Below, one piece after another: positions 8,473 to 17,222 of a stretch of 48,000 nucleotides of DNA. Source of the DNA: Gammaproteobacteria bacterium. GTDB lineage: Bacteria; Pseudomonadota; Gammaproteobacteria; Steroidobacterales; Foliamicaceae. Numbering within the stretch: the first letter of the stretch is position 1; every line of letters starts with the position of its first letter. Below the pieces are notes generated by a model. The model saw only the letters and a list, made by a program, of their open reading frames with translations. It was not told the origin of the DNA and made no database searches. The DNA is taken from positions 1 to 48,000 of the forward strand of contig JAPOWV010000022.1 in the NCBI GenBank assembly GCA_026707445.1, given 5' to 3'. Position numbers and translations under genes: made by a program.

Positions 8473-9528
8473 ATGAGCTACATCGCCCGCCCCAAGGTCA
8501 GCCACCCGGCCCTGGCCCGCAACGAACTTGGGCTGACCATGCGCGACTACGAGGGCGGCATGTCCACGCTCTGCGCAGGCTGCGGACACGACTCGATCAC
8601 CGGCGCGCTGATCCAGGCCGTCTTCGAGCTGTCCATACCGCCGCATCGCATGGGAAAGCTCAGCGGGATCGGATGTTCGTCCAAGACGCCGGCATACTTT
8701 GCAGCCTCCTCCCACGGCTTCAACTCGGTCCACGGGCGCATGCCTTCGGTATCCACCGGCGCCGCCGCGGTCAATGGCCGGCTCCAGTACATCGGGATTT
8801 CCGGCGACGGCGATTCGCTGTCCATCGGGGTCGGTCAGTTCGTTCACGCCATGCGCCGCAACCTCAACATGCTGTACCTGATCGAGGACAATGGCGTCTA
8901 CGGGCTCACCAAGGGACAGTTTTCGGCCTCCGCCGACACCGGCAGCACCGCCAAGCGCGGCGAGGTGAACGAACAGCAGGCCATCGATCCCTGCCTGCTC
9001 GCGATTGCCTCGGGTTGCGGCTTCGTGGCCCGCGGGTTTTCCGGAGACCGCACACAACTGGTGCCGCTGCTCAAGGCCGGACTGTCGCACCGCGGATTCG
9101 CGATGATCGACGTGATTTCACCCTGCGTCACGTTCAACGACCACGAGGGCTCGACCAAGAGCTACCGCTTTACCCGCGAGAATGCGTATCCGATCGGCCA
9201 CACGGACTTCATTCCGCCGGAAGTCGAAATCAAGGCCGAGCTCGGCGTGGGCGAAGCGCAGCAGGTCCAGCTGCACGGCGGAGGCAGCATCCTGCTGCGC
9301 AAACTGGACCACGAGTACGACGCAAGCGACCGGAGTGCGGCCCTGGCTTATCTCAGCCGCCGCCAGGGCAATGGAGAGGTGGCCACCGGACTGCTGTTCG
9401 TGGAGGAAGGCGGCGCGGACATGCATGAACTCGCGCGATTGGGCGAAACGCCGCTGGCGGACTTGCCGTACGAAAGGCTTTGCCCGGGGTCAGGCGCGCT
9501 GGCGGACTTGCAGGACCGGCTGCGTTAG
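8473..9528 (+). CDS. korB: 2-oxoacid:acceptor oxidoreductase, beta (thiamine diphosphate) subunit
   Basis: This 351-residue beta subunit carries the thiamine-diphosphate site. The magnesium-binding GDGDS (111-115) is followed about 25 residues later by the asparagine of EDNGVYGLTKGQ. Cysteines in STLCAGCGHD (C34, C37) match those that hold the beta-subunit 4Fe-4S cluster. It lies 24 bases after the alpha gene and completes the three-gene operon. The C-terminal 90 residues (about 260 onward) extend past the core TPP domain, as in KorB-type proteins. Its stop codon overlaps that of the convergent gene that ends at 9525. Confidence 0.88.
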   Translation: MSYIARPKVSHPALARNELGLTMRDYEGGMSTLCAGCGHDSITGALIQAVFELSIPPHRMGKLSGIGCSSKTPAYFAASSHGFNSVHGRMPSVSTGAAAVNGRLQYIGISGDGDSLSIGVGQFVHAMRRNLNMLYLIEDNGVYGLTKGQFSASADTGSTAKRGEVNEQQAIDPCLLAIASGCGFVARGFSGDRTQLVPLLKAGLSHRGFAMIDVISPCVTFNDHEGSTKSYRFTRENAYPIGHTDFIPPEVEIKAELGVGEAQQVQLHGGGSILLRKLDHEYDASDRSAALAYLSRRQGNGEVATGLLFVEEGGADMHELARLGETPLADLPYERLCPGSGALADLQDRLR

Positions 9529-10058
9529 TCGATTTCTAAGGGCGGGACGCCCTCGTTCCCGTGCGCGGGCGGGATGGCGTCTGTTGCAGGCGGTTTTTCG
9601 GGCAGGGGCGGGCAGCGCACCCAGGCGTCCAGTGCAACGGACGTTTGCGCGCTTGTTTGCTTCCCCGTCGCTGTCCGGCATACCAGGGTCCCCTGGGCGG
9701 TGAATTTCGACTTCAGCCGCAGCACCGGTCCGGTAGTGGCGCCGGGCTCGGGACAGTAGAGTTCCGGCCTCAGGCCGCGCAACTGCCGGGCGGGAACGCG
9801 AAGGGAAAGCACCCGGCGCCAGATATTTTCCTCCGCCGAGAAAGCGGCGCGCACCGTCGTATCGGAGATGGAAACCTGCAGATGCCCTCCCGTGGTGTCG
9901 GGAGGGCAATCGAAGTCGGCAGTCACCGAAAACGAGTGCTCTTCGGCCGTTTCTCCCGACACCCACAGAGGCGCGTTTGCGGGCGGTTCGCTGTCGGGGG
10001 CGGGGAGGTAGGGACCTTGCAGGAGTGAGAGCAGTGCGGTGGCCAGTACGGGTGTCAT
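9525..10058 (-). CDS. Predicted secreted protein of unknown function
   Basis: This is a 177-residue ORF with a short hydrophobic N-terminus (TPVLATALLSLLQG) that could be a signal peptide. It continues into a beta-rich region with spaced cysteines (DFDCPPDT, LYCPEP, LVCRTA, VRCPP), suggesting disulphides in the periplasm. The tail is proline-rich. It lies downstream of erpA on the same strand with a 31-base gap, and its stop overlaps the stop of the convergent korB. I do not recognise the family. It could be spurious, but the frame is clean and the cysteine pattern is unlike a random frame. Confidence 0.55.
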   Translation of the reverse strand: MTPVLATALLSLLQGPYLPAPDSEPPANAPLWVSGETAEEHSFSVTADFDCPPDTTGGHLQVSISDTTVRAAFSAEENIWRRVLSLRVPARQLRGLRPELYCPEPGATTGPVLRLKSKFTAQGTLVCRTATGKQTSAQTSVALDAWVRCPPLPEKPPATDAIPPAHGNEGVPPLEID

Positions 10059-10089
10059 CGCACCACAGGGGAAGTAGGGCCGACTGGCC

Positions 10090-10452
10090 CTACGCGGAAA
10101 AGCTGGAACCGCATCCGCATGTGCTCTGGGCGTTCGGATTGCGGATAACGAAGCGTGCGCCGCTCAAGTCGTCCTTGAAGTCGATCTCGGCGCCTTCCAG
10201 GTACTGCAGGCTTGTGGGGTCCACCAGGAGGGTTACGCCCAACTGCTCCACCGAAGCGTCGCCTTCCTCGCGCTGGTCGTCGAAGGTGAACCCGTACTGA
10301 AAGCCGGAACAGCCCCCACCGGAGATATAGACCCGAAGCATCAGGGCGGAATTGTCTTCTTCCTGCAGAAGCTGCCCCACCTTGCGGGCCGCGGCCTCGG
10401 TGAAGACCAGCGGAGCGCCGTCCTGTTTATCGCCGTAAATCTGCGGTTCCAT
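10090..10452 (-). CDS. erpA: Iron-sulfur cluster insertion protein ErpA
   Basis: This 120-residue A-type carrier delivers 4Fe-4S or 2Fe-2S clusters to apo-enzymes in the cytoplasm. The three cluster-ligand cysteines are present: C48 in [12 protein letters not shown] and C112/C114 in the terminal TCGCGSSF. Length and the C-terminal end match the ErpA/HesB family. It starts nine bases after the bactofilin stop, so the two are probably co-transcribed. The window's many Fe-S enzymes (the oxidoreductase subunits, the RdhA-like protein, the PyrK-like protein) are possible clients. Confidence 0.95.
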   Translation of the reverse strand: MEPQIYGDKQDGAPLVFTEAAARKVGQLLQEEDNSALMLRVYISGGGCSGFQYGFTFDDQREEGDASVEQLGVTLLVDPTSLQYLEGAEIDFKDDLSGARFVIRNPNAQSTCGCGSSFSA

Positions 10453-10461
10453 GCCGGTTTC

Positions 10462-10890
10462 TCAACTCAGGTTTGGTTGCATGTGCCGGGCCGGCGTCGA
10501 CTCCGAACCGGTACCGACTGCAGTCGCTTCACTGGTCGGGCCCGCGGAGCCTATCAGCAACTGGCCCTTTACGACGGCGCCTTTTTCTATTTCGATCTGC
10601 CCGTACGCTATCGAACCCTCGATGCGCGCGGTCGATTTAAGGGTTACCGTTCCGCTGCAACGCAGGTCGCCCACGATCGTGCCCTGGATGAGCATGCGCG
10701 CGGCCCTGGCGTTGCCCTCTATGCGCCCGGTTTGCGCCACGGCGAGTTCGCTCTTCTTGTTGCCCGGGGCCGACACGTCGCCCTTGACGGTCCCGGCCAC
10801 GTGACAGCCCCGGTCGAATATCAGGTTGCCGGTAACGGTGGCGTCAGTTCCGACCAGAGTCGTAACCGCGTTGTTCAATCGATTCTTCAT
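10462..10890 (-). CDS. Bactofilin (polymer-forming cytoskeletal protein)
   Basis: This 142-residue protein has the right-handed beta-helix pattern of bactofilins, with short repeating units such as GNLIFDRGCHVAGTVKGDVS and GTIVGDLRCSGTVTLKSTAR. Bactofilins self-assemble into filaments at the membrane and help to localise cell-wall enzymes. I chose the ATG at 10890 because it forms a 4-base ATGA overlap with the upstream stop; an in-frame ATG eight codons earlier (10914) is possible. It lies between the DUF6776-like membrane protein and erpA in one operon, a common gammaproteobacterial order. Confidence 0.9.
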   Translation of the reverse strand: MKNRLNNAVTTLVGTDATVTGNLIFDRGCHVAGTVKGDVSAPGNKKSELAVAQTGRIEGNARAARMLIQGTIVGDLRCSGTVTLKSTARIEGSIAYGQIEIEKGAVVKGQLLIGSAGPTSEATAVGTGSESTPARHMQPNLS

Positions 10891-11564
10891 GTCCTTGGTG
10901 CCAGCGGCGCCCACGGAAACTCGCGTTCAAAGCTGTGCTGTTCTTCCGGACTGGGCGTTACGCGTACCCGGATCTTGCTGGGTTCGAATCTCGCGGGCAA
11001 GGTCACGTTGGCGCGCAGTTCGGTGCTGCTTTCAAAATTGAATTCTATCCGACTCGCATTCAGCTGACTGATTTCATCGAGACCCAGTTCGTGTCCCGCG
11101 CCGTCCAGGGTGCCGGCGAAAGCCAGTTCCAGATGTCCGCGGCAGCGCTCGTTGTCCGACAACAGAGCCTGCGTCAGACCCACGCTGAGCCTGTAATCCC
11201 GGGCGTCCCCGCCCGGCTCCACGTTGACGGAATGAATCCTCAGCCCTGCTCGGGCTTCCTGGGGCGTAATGATTTCCTGCAGGCCATAGATGGTCATGCG
11301 CTGATTCATCACCTGGCCCTGCAGGTCGCTGACCTGGGAACGAAGGGCAGCCACCGCCTCCTCGTCGATCATCTGGTTGAGTTCGTGGTTGCGCAGTTCC
11401 AGGTTTTCTATACGGGCCTGCATGCCGGCGATCAGGTCGCTGCTGAGGCTGCGCTGCAGCGACCAGCCGGCGAACCCCCCGCCGGTGAATACAAGGGCGA
11501 CGATGAGAGTCAGCGCGACGGAATAGCGCCCGCGCCATACCAGGACTTTGTTGCGGCCCAGCAA
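10887..11564 (-). CDS. DUF6776-like inner-membrane coiled-coil protein
   Basis: This 225-residue protein starts at TTG. It has one transmembrane helix near residues 14-35, then a coiled-coil segment (about 42-95, MQARIENLELRNHELNQMID) and a beta-rich C-terminal domain in the periplasm. The layout and its position directly before a bactofilin gene match the DUF6776 family. A role alongside the bactofilin in cell-envelope organisation is inference from this pairing and from the 4-base translational overlap. Confidence 0.75.
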   Translation of the reverse strand: MLGRNKVLVWRGRYSVALTLIVALVFTGGGFAGWSLQRSLSSDLIAGMQARIENLELRNHELNQMIDEEAVAALRSQVSDLQGQVMNQRMTIYGLQEIITPQEARAGLRIHSVNVEPGGDARDYRLSVGLTQALLSDNERCRGHLELAFAGTLDGAGHELGLDEISQLNASRIEFNFESSTELRANVTLPARFEPSKIRVRVTPSPEEQHSFEREFPWAPLAPRT

Positions 11565-11597
11565 AACCGTTTCCGGAAATCCAACCTGCCGTTTACT

Positions 11598-12107
11598 TTA
11601 CCGCATGTTCACCGTGGCCCGCAGGCCGACGCGCTCTCCGAATTCCTCCAGAACCTGCCGGTAAACGGAACGTTTGAAGAACACGACTTCCTCGGCAGGC
11701 AGCCAGTAATCCACCCAGCTCCAATCGTCGAATTCGGGTTCTTCGGCAAGGTCGGGACGAACCTGCTCCTCCGCGCAGTTGAGCCTCAGCAGCCACCAGA
11801 GCTGCTTCTGTCCGATGCAGCGCGGCGCACGCGAACGCCGGTACCTCGTTGGCAGCTTGTAACTCACCCACCGGCCCATGCGCGCCACTTCCCGTACATG
11901 CGACGGGTCCAGCCCCAGTTCTTCCTTCAGTTCGCGGTACATGGCGTCCCGGGGCCGTTCCCCCTGCCGAACGCCGCCCTGGGGGAATTGCCGGCCGCGA
12001 TGATCGCTGCGGCGCGCCAGCAAAACCCTGTCGCGGCCGTCCCATATGACGATGCCTACGCCCCGCCGATAGCCATTGTGGTCGATGATGTCCTGCTCAG
12101 GCGCCAC
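11598..12107 (-). CDS. rppH: RNA pyrophosphohydrolase RppH
   Basis: This 169-residue Nudix hydrolase removes pyrophosphate from mRNA 5' ends and so starts RNA decay. The Nudix box runs from about residue 44 to 66 (GGVRQGERPRDAMYRELKEE, then LGL) and has the expected RELxEE glutamates. The family's DHNGYRRGVGIV start occurs at residue 9. The GTG at 12107 follows GGAGGA five bases upstream, which supports the slightly longer N-terminus. It is divergent from the methyltransferase gene, with a 72-base gap between them. Confidence 0.93.
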   Translation of the reverse strand: MAPEQDIIDHNGYRRGVGIVIWDGRDRVLLARRSDHRGRQFPQGGVRQGERPRDAMYRELKEELGLDPSHVREVARMGRWVSYKLPTRYRRSRAPRCIGQKQLWWLLRLNCAEEQVRPDLAEEPEFDDWSWVDYWLPAEEVVFFKRSVYRQVLEEFGERVGLRATVNMR

Positions 12108-12179
12108 GCTTTCCTCCCGATCCCGCGAAAGGATACCCTGCTTGCATTACGATGCGTAACTCCCGGACAGCACCCCAGC

Positions 12180-12854
12180 ATGAGCCATTCCGTAAAGCAG
12201 CATCTCCGCCTGGAAATCGAGGTCTATGACCGGACCATCCGCACCTGGATTCCCGGTTACGAACAGGCGCTGAAACGGGCCGCCGAGGAAGTCGCCCGCA
12301 TGAATCCGCGTCGGGTGCTGGACCTGGGCGCCGGGACGGGCGCCCTTTCCGAAGCCATACTTCAGAGGAGCGCAGGCGCCACGGTCGAATTGCTCGACGT
12401 GGACCCCGAGATGCTTGCCCAGGCCCGGATGCGGCTGAAGCGCTTCGGCAAAAGGGCGCGCTATCGCGAGCAGTCGTTTCTTGATCCCCTGCCCGAATGC
12501 GATGCGGTCGCGGCGTCGCTGGCGCTGCACCATGTGCCCGCCATGACGGAAAAGAAGCAACTCTACAAGCGGATCCTCGAAGCGCTGGTCCCCGGCGGCT
12601 TGCTGGTCAATGCCGACGTCACGATGCCGACCGGCGAGCCCGGGCGCAGCGAAGACTACGCGAAGTGGGCGGCGCATCTTGTCTCCTGCGGCATCCGGAG
12701 GGACCGCGCCTACGAGCACTTCCGGGAGTGGGCGGGCGAGGACACGTATTTCCCGCTTGAAATGGAACTTGAAGCCATGACCGAGGCCGGCTTTGACGCC
12801 AGCTGCGCCTGGCGGGACATTCCCAACACGCTGATGATCGGACGCAGGCCCTGA
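12180..12854 (+). CDS. Class I SAM-dependent methyltransferase
   Basis: This 224-residue protein has the SAM-binding motif I RVLDLGAGTGALSEAI near residue 43 and an acidic loop VELLDVDPEM after strand 2. The C-terminal half suits a small-molecule methyltransferase. The ATG at 12180 is the natural start: the open frame extends more than 1.2 kb upstream, but that part lies opposite the real minus-strand genes and is non-coding on this strand. The substrate cannot be told from the sequence. Confidence 0.85.
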   Translation: MSHSVKQHLRLEIEVYDRTIRTWIPGYEQALKRAAEEVARMNPRRVLDLGAGTGALSEAILQRSAGATVELLDVDPEMLAQARMRLKRFGKRARYREQSFLDPLPECDAVAASLALHHVPAMTEKKQLYKRILEALVPGGLLVNADVTMPTGEPGRSEDYAKWAAHLVSCGIRRDRAYEHFREWAGEDTYFPLEMELEAMTEAGFDASCAWRDIPNTLMIGRRP

Positions 12855-12874
12855 CCCGCGTCAGCCGTGTATCG

Positions 12875-15349
12875 TCAATCCTGCTTGTCGCTCTTGATGT
12901 TGTGCATGATGTCGCGGTCGGCCAGGTTTCCTGACGGCGGCCTCCTGAAGCTCTCGATCCGCGACGGAATGATGCGCCTGGGATAATAGTTGTTCTCGAT
13001 GTCCGTGTCGGCCGTCTCCCACTTCGGGTCCACTACGATGCTGCTGATCTTCTCCGGCGATACCAGGAGTTTCCTCAGGCCGTGCGGAGCGCGCCGCCAG
13101 GTCTCGGCCGGCAGGGTGACTTGCTCCTGGTCGCCGTTCGCGTAAGTGAGCTCGAGAAGGATGGGCATGACCAGCCCGCCGAGATTGGAAAACTCGAGGA
13201 TGTAGTAGTTGAGATCCTCGTCCACCGCTCTTTCCAGGGTGGAGCGTTCCCAGTCCTCCAGTCCCGCCAGGAATTCCTCGTAGCGCTTGCGCTCCACGCC
13301 GGTGACCGTGAACTCGTCGTTCTCATCGTAGAAGTCGCGCACGTCCGGGTTCTTCTCGACCCAGGTGCGCCTCCCCTCCGCCTCGTTGCTCTCGACGAAT
13401 ACGGACGGCGGCTCGGCCTCCTTGATCTCGCGAAGCCGAGCGTAGTCCACGTCCGGGTCTTCGGTGTCCAGGCGCATTTCATAGACGCGGTCGAGCGAGA
13501 TGTCGACGTGGTCGGTAGTGTAGAACCAGCCCCGCCAGAACCAGTCCAGGTCCACTCCCGAGGCCTCTTCCATCGTGCGGAAGAAATCGGCGGGCGTCGG
13601 CCGCTTGAACTTCCAGCGGCGGGCGTATTCCTTCAGCGCGAAGTCGAACAATTCCCGGCCGAGAATCGTTTCCCGCAGGATATTCAGCGCGGCCGTCGGT
13701 TTGCCGTAGGCATTGGGCCCCACCTGCAGCAAGCTGTCGGCCTGGGTCATGATCGGCACCTGGTCGGTCGAGCGCATGTAGTCGGTCATGTCGCGCGGCT
13801 CTACCGCCCAGCTGATCTCCGGGTCCCACTCGCGCCCGGCCACGGCGTCGAGGTAGCTGTTCAGGCCTTCGTCCATCCAGGTCCACTGACGCTCGTCGGA
13901 GTTCACGATCATCGGGAAGAAGAAATGGCCGATTTCGTGAATGATTACGCCGATAAGGAAGCTCTTGTCGCCGAGGGTGTAGGTGCGCGAACCGTCGTCC
14001 CGCAAGGTGGTCCGCGGGCCGTTGAAGGTGATCATCGGGTATTCCATGCCGCCGAGGAATCCCACGCTCACGGACTGGGCGGTCGGATACGGGTAGTCGA
14101 ACGTGAACCGGCTGTACACCTCCAGCGCGTGGATCACGACCTCGGTGGAATAGTCCGACCACAGCGTTCCGCCCTCCTTGGGGTAGAAGGACATGGCCAT
14201 GACCTGTTCCTGCTCCGCGCCGGGCTGCTGCATTCCCTTCGCGTCCCAGATGAACTTGCGCGACGAGGCCCACGCGAAGTCGCGCACGTTCGTTGCGCTG
14301 AAACGCCAGGTGGCGGTGTCGGAGGCGCCGTCGCGTTCGTTCTCTCGCGCCTCGTCGGGTGTGACGATGAAGACCGGCCGTTCGGCGGTCTCGGCCTGCC
14401 TGAGCCGCGCCTGCTGTTCGGCCGTCAGCACCTCCCCGCCGTTGGTCAGTTCTCCGGTCGCCGCAACGATGTGGTCTGCGGGAACCGTGATGGCTACGTC
14501 ATAGTCGCCGAATTCCAGCGTAAATTCGCCCGAACCCAGGAATTCCTTGTTGGTCCAACCCTCGTAGTCGGTGTAGGCGGCCAGGCGCGGAAACCACTGC
14601 GCGATAGCGAAGATGTGGTTTCCGCCGGTGCGGGCATCGTCGGGGAAGTGCTCGTAGCCGCCCCGCGCCCGGAATGCGGAACCCTGCACGATGTTGTAGG
14701 CGAAATCGACCGTGAATTCGGTCTGTTGGCCGGTCGCGAGCGGCGCTGCGAGATCCACCCGCATCAGGGTGCCCACGATCACGTGCGGCATCGGCCGGCC
14801 GTTACCGTCGGTTACCGCGCGGATTTCGAACCCCAGGTCCTCGTCGTCCATGTACTGCAGCCGGCGCAGGTTGCCGAGGCTGATCTGCGCCGTATCGTCC
14901 TCCCCTGCACCTGCCGCGGGAGGATCCTCGAAGGTGCGGCTCATCTCCGCGATCGAGTCGTCGCGGAACCGGTTCTGGTCCAGGTGCAGCCAAAGGTAGC
15001 CAAGCGTGTCGGGCGAGTTGTTGTGATACGTAACGGCCTGGGTGGCGGAGATGCGCTGCTCCTCCTCGTCCAGCGTTACCGCAATGGAGTAGTCCACCTG
15101 CTGCTGCCAGTACGCGTGGCCGGGCTGTCCGGCGGCGTTGCGGTAGGCATTGGGGGTCGGGAGTATCTCCTCCAGTTGCCGGAACTTGTCCTCGAACGGC
15201 GGTTCGTTCGTATCCTCCATGCCCCAGCCTGCCGCGCAGGCCAGCAGGGCGGCGACGCCGGCCGGCAGGCGCCGGCATGTCCATGGTTTCGAAAGCACCG
15301 AAGTTTCTCCCGTTCTCCTGTTGCGATTCGTCGGTGCCGATTCCGTCAT
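12875..15349 (-). CDS. M1-family zinc metallopeptidase, exported
   Basis: This 824-residue aminopeptidase-like protein has a zinc site HEIGHFFFP around residue 470 and the third ligand glutamate in WMDEGLNSYLD about 18 residues later. The GGMEYP sequence further upstream matches the exopeptidase substrate-binding GxMEN-type motif of M1 enzymes, though altered. The N-terminus has arginines followed by a hydrophobic stretch (PAGVAALLACAAGWG), so export is likely. An internal start at the VLSKPWTC segment would give a more typical signal peptide. It overlaps the phosphatase gene by ATGA (15346-15349), so the two are translationally coupled. It may supply peptides or amino acids from extracellular protein. 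Confidence 0.88.
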   Translation of the reverse strand: MTESAPTNRNRRTGETSVLSKPWTCRRLPAGVAALLACAAGWGMEDTNEPPFEDKFRQLEEILPTPNAYRNAAGQPGHAYWQQQVDYSIAVTLDEEEQRISATQAVTYHNNSPDTLGYLWLHLDQNRFRDDSIAEMSRTFEDPPAAGAGEDDTAQISLGNLRRLQYMDDEDLGFEIRAVTDGNGRPMPHVIVGTLMRVDLAAPLATGQQTEFTVDFAYNIVQGSAFRARGGYEHFPDDARTGGNHIFAIAQWFPRLAAYTDYEGWTNKEFLGSGEFTLEFGDYDVAITVPADHIVAATGELTNGGEVLTAEQQARLRQAETAERPVFIVTPDEARENERDGASDTATWRFSATNVRDFAWASSRKFIWDAKGMQQPGAEQEQVMAMSFYPKEGGTLWSDYSTEVVIHALEVYSRFTFDYPYPTAQSVSVGFLGGMEYPMITFNGPRTTLRDDGSRTYTLGDKSFLIGVIIHEIGHFFFPMIVNSDERQWTWMDEGLNSYLDAVAGREWDPEISWAVEPRDMTDYMRSTDQVPIMTQADSLLQVGPNAYGKPTAALNILRETILGRELFDFALKEYARRWKFKRPTPADFFRTMEEASGVDLDWFWRGWFYTTDHVDISLDRVYEMRLDTEDPDVDYARLREIKEAEPPSVFVESNEAEGRRTWVEKNPDVRDFYDENDEFTVTGVERKRYEEFLAGLEDWERSTLERAVDEDLNYYILEFSNLGGLVMPILLELTYANGDQEQVTLPAETWRRAPHGLRKLLVSPEKISSIVVDPKWETADTDIENNYYPRRIIPSRIESFRRPPSGNLADRDIMHNIKSDKQD

Positions 15350-17034
15350 TTCGGTTCTCCCGGCCGGGCCGTTACCTCGGCCAGCGGCTTTTCCCAGTCT
15401 TCTATTGGCGGCAGGCGCAGCGCCCGGGCCAGCGTCGGGGCGATGTGGCGCGGCGTGACCGGCCGGTCAACGATCGCCGGCGTCAGGTTCGCTCCGTAGA
15501 ACAGGACAGGCACGCGCAGGTCGGACAGATACGGCGAACCGTGGCTGGCCGCGTAAACGGGCGGGTCCGCACTGACGAAACTGCTCTCCGATTCCACCAC
15601 GTACATCTCCCCGCTGCGCCCGTCGAACCAGACGTTGCGGATCAGTTCACAAGTCCGGTCGCCGCCGCAATCGTCCAGCCCCGAAACCGGCACGGTCCGG
15701 GCAATCTCGGGGCGGGCCTCAAGCCATTCGCCGGCCATGCGGCGGATCGAATCGAGGTCGAGTTCCAGGCGCTCTATGACCGAAAGGTTGAAGTACGCCC
15801 ACGGCATCACGATGCCCGTCACCAGGTCTTCGTCCACGTCGAGGTCGGAACTCAATTGGCGGTTCAGGGCCCCGACCACCCTGAAGTCCTGCGCGCCGGT
15901 CGCGTTGAGGCCGGAGCTCAACCGGCGGTTGAGGGCCTCGGTCAGGCGCCTTGAGAAAACCCGCGTCGCCCCGGGATCGGCGCCGGGCACGTACTCCGGA
16001 ATCGGCCTCATACCGTGGTCGGAACTCAGCGCCAGCAGGAAGCGCCCCGAACCGACGTGGCTGTCGAGGTAGTCCAGGAACTCCGACAGCAGCCGATCCA
16101 GCCGGTGGAGATTGTCTTCGGACTCGCGGCTGCCGGGCCCGAAAGCGTGGCCGATGCGATCGGTGGCGGACAGACTGATGGAGAGCAGGTCCGGAACCTC
16201 GTCCTGGCCCAGCGACTCGTTCTCGATGATGACCCGCGCCAGACCCATCGTGATCCGGTCGCCGTCCGGCGCGTAGCGCAGCTGGTCGTAGTACTGCCGC
16301 GTTCCCGCCGGCGCGTATTCGTGGGGGAAGACCCGGGTCCAGCCTTGCGGCGGCCTCTCGTGGCGCCGGTCGTCCTCGCGCGCGTAGGCTTCGCCGGGCA
16401 TCAGCAATTCCCACGCCGCCGGAACCTGCTGGTAGGCGGTCTCGTTGTATGCGGATAGCCAGTCCGGCTCAGCCCCTTCCGGGTAGTAGAAGCTGCCGGT
16501 TACGAAGCCGCCGCTGCGAGTGGAGTACCAGAACGCCTTGCCCTGCTGTCCGGCGGTGAATACCGCTCCCCGGTCCTTTATGGACACCGAGAAGATCTTT
16601 GCGCGCCCCTGGTAGCCGGAGTAGAGAATGTCGGCCAGGGTGGGCGCGGTCAGGCGCGCCGGGGAAACTCCGTGGTCCTGGTCCCAGACGCTGGGGAAGG
16701 GCCGCCCGACCTCGCGTTCGTACCAGAAATTGGAAATCACGCCGTGCTTCGAGGGGGGGACGCCTGTAGCAATCGTCGCGTGGCCGGGCGCTGTGGCGCT
16801 GGTGGCATGGTCGTATGCCGCGTTCTCGTAGACCACGCCCCCTTGCCAAAGGCGCCGGAATCCCGACGAAGAGTCCTTCTGCGCCCATTCGCGGGTCCGA
16901 TCCGCGGTCAACTGGTCCACCACCAGGATAACGGTCAGCGCCGGCGGTTCCGCGTCCACGGCGGCGTCCTGCGCCCAGACCGGGTTGAGCGCGAGCATGG
17001 CGACCAATGGTGCGAGCCGGGATAAAGAGTTCAT
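15346..17034 (-). CDS. PafA-like alkaline phosphatase / phosphodiesterase, periplasmic
   Basis: This 562-residue enzyme of the alkaline phosphatase/nucleotide pyrophosphatase superfamily probably hydrolyses phosphate monoesters or diesters in the periplasm. The ATG at 17034 follows GGAGG at ideal spacing; an upstream start at 17058 lacks this. A signal peptide is clear (MNSLSRLAPLVAMLALNPVWAQ). Metal and nucleophile motifs are the early VVDQL aspartate, TSATAPGHATIATG (the Thr/Ser nucleophile region), SSDHGMRPIPEY and the late ASHGSPY histidine. It is divergent from the TonB receptor/phytase pair across a Pho-box-like element, which fits phosphate scavenging. Confidence 0.9.
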   Translation of the reverse strand: MNSLSRLAPLVAMLALNPVWAQDAAVDAEPPALTVILVVDQLTADRTREWAQKDSSSGFRRLWQGGVVYENAAYDHATSATAPGHATIATGVPPSKHGVISNFWYEREVGRPFPSVWDQDHGVSPARLTAPTLADILYSGYQGRAKIFSVSIKDRGAVFTAGQQGKAFWYSTRSGGFVTGSFYYPEGAEPDWLSAYNETAYQQVPAAWELLMPGEAYAREDDRRHERPPQGWTRVFPHEYAPAGTRQYYDQLRYAPDGDRITMGLARVIIENESLGQDEVPDLLSISLSATDRIGHAFGPGSRESEDNLHRLDRLLSEFLDYLDSHVGSGRFLLALSSDHGMRPIPEYVPGADPGATRVFSRRLTEALNRRLSSGLNATGAQDFRVVGALNRQLSSDLDVDEDLVTGIVMPWAYFNLSVIERLELDLDSIRRMAGEWLEARPEIARTVPVSGLDDCGGDRTCELIRNVWFDGRSGEMYVVESESSFVSADPPVYAASHGSPYLSDLRVPVLFYGANLTPAIVDRPVTPRHIAPTLARALRLPPIEDWEKPLAEVTARPGEPK

Positions 17035-17116
17035 GGAAAGCCTCCGCAGGCGGGCCAATGTACCGCAAAGTGAACTTGCCCACTAGTGCTGTTTCGGCCC
17101 TGGACCGTCCCGGCCC

Positions 17117-17156
17117 CTGTAACCGTAACGTCACAAATCTGTCACGTTGCTGACTT
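17117..17156 (+). promoter_or_regulatory. Tandem Pho-box-like operator (PhoB site)
   Basis: Four heptamers recur every 11 bases: CTGTAAC (17117), ACGTCAC (17128), CTGTCAC (17139) and CTGACTT (17150). They are separated by 4-base spacers (cgta, aaat, gttg). The central pair, 17128-17145, differs at only about three positions from the classic CTGTCATAAATCTGTCAC-type PhoB box. The orientation faces the TonB receptor/phytase genes, and a weak -10-like TTCGAT lies at 17155-17160. Control of the divergent phosphatase by the same site is possible but not shown. Confidence 0.72.
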
Positions 17157-17222
17157 CGATGAACTCCAGACTGCCCGGTGTCCAAGTTCCATTCCCTTAG
17201 CGCCAATCGGGGAGATTGCGCC

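Noticed and set aside
7240..9090. 616-codon minus-strand open frame opposite korA/korB
   Set aside because: High-GC antisense shadow. Its start and end straddle two real genes.
10935..12179. Long plus-strand open frame upstream of the methyltransferase
   Set aside because: It is antisense to the DUF6776-like and rppH genes, which have clear motifs. Only the part from 12180 encodes the methyltransferase.
13082..15499. 805-codon plus-strand open frame opposite the M1 peptidase
   Set aside because: Shadow of the peptidase, which has zinc-binding motifs on the other strand.
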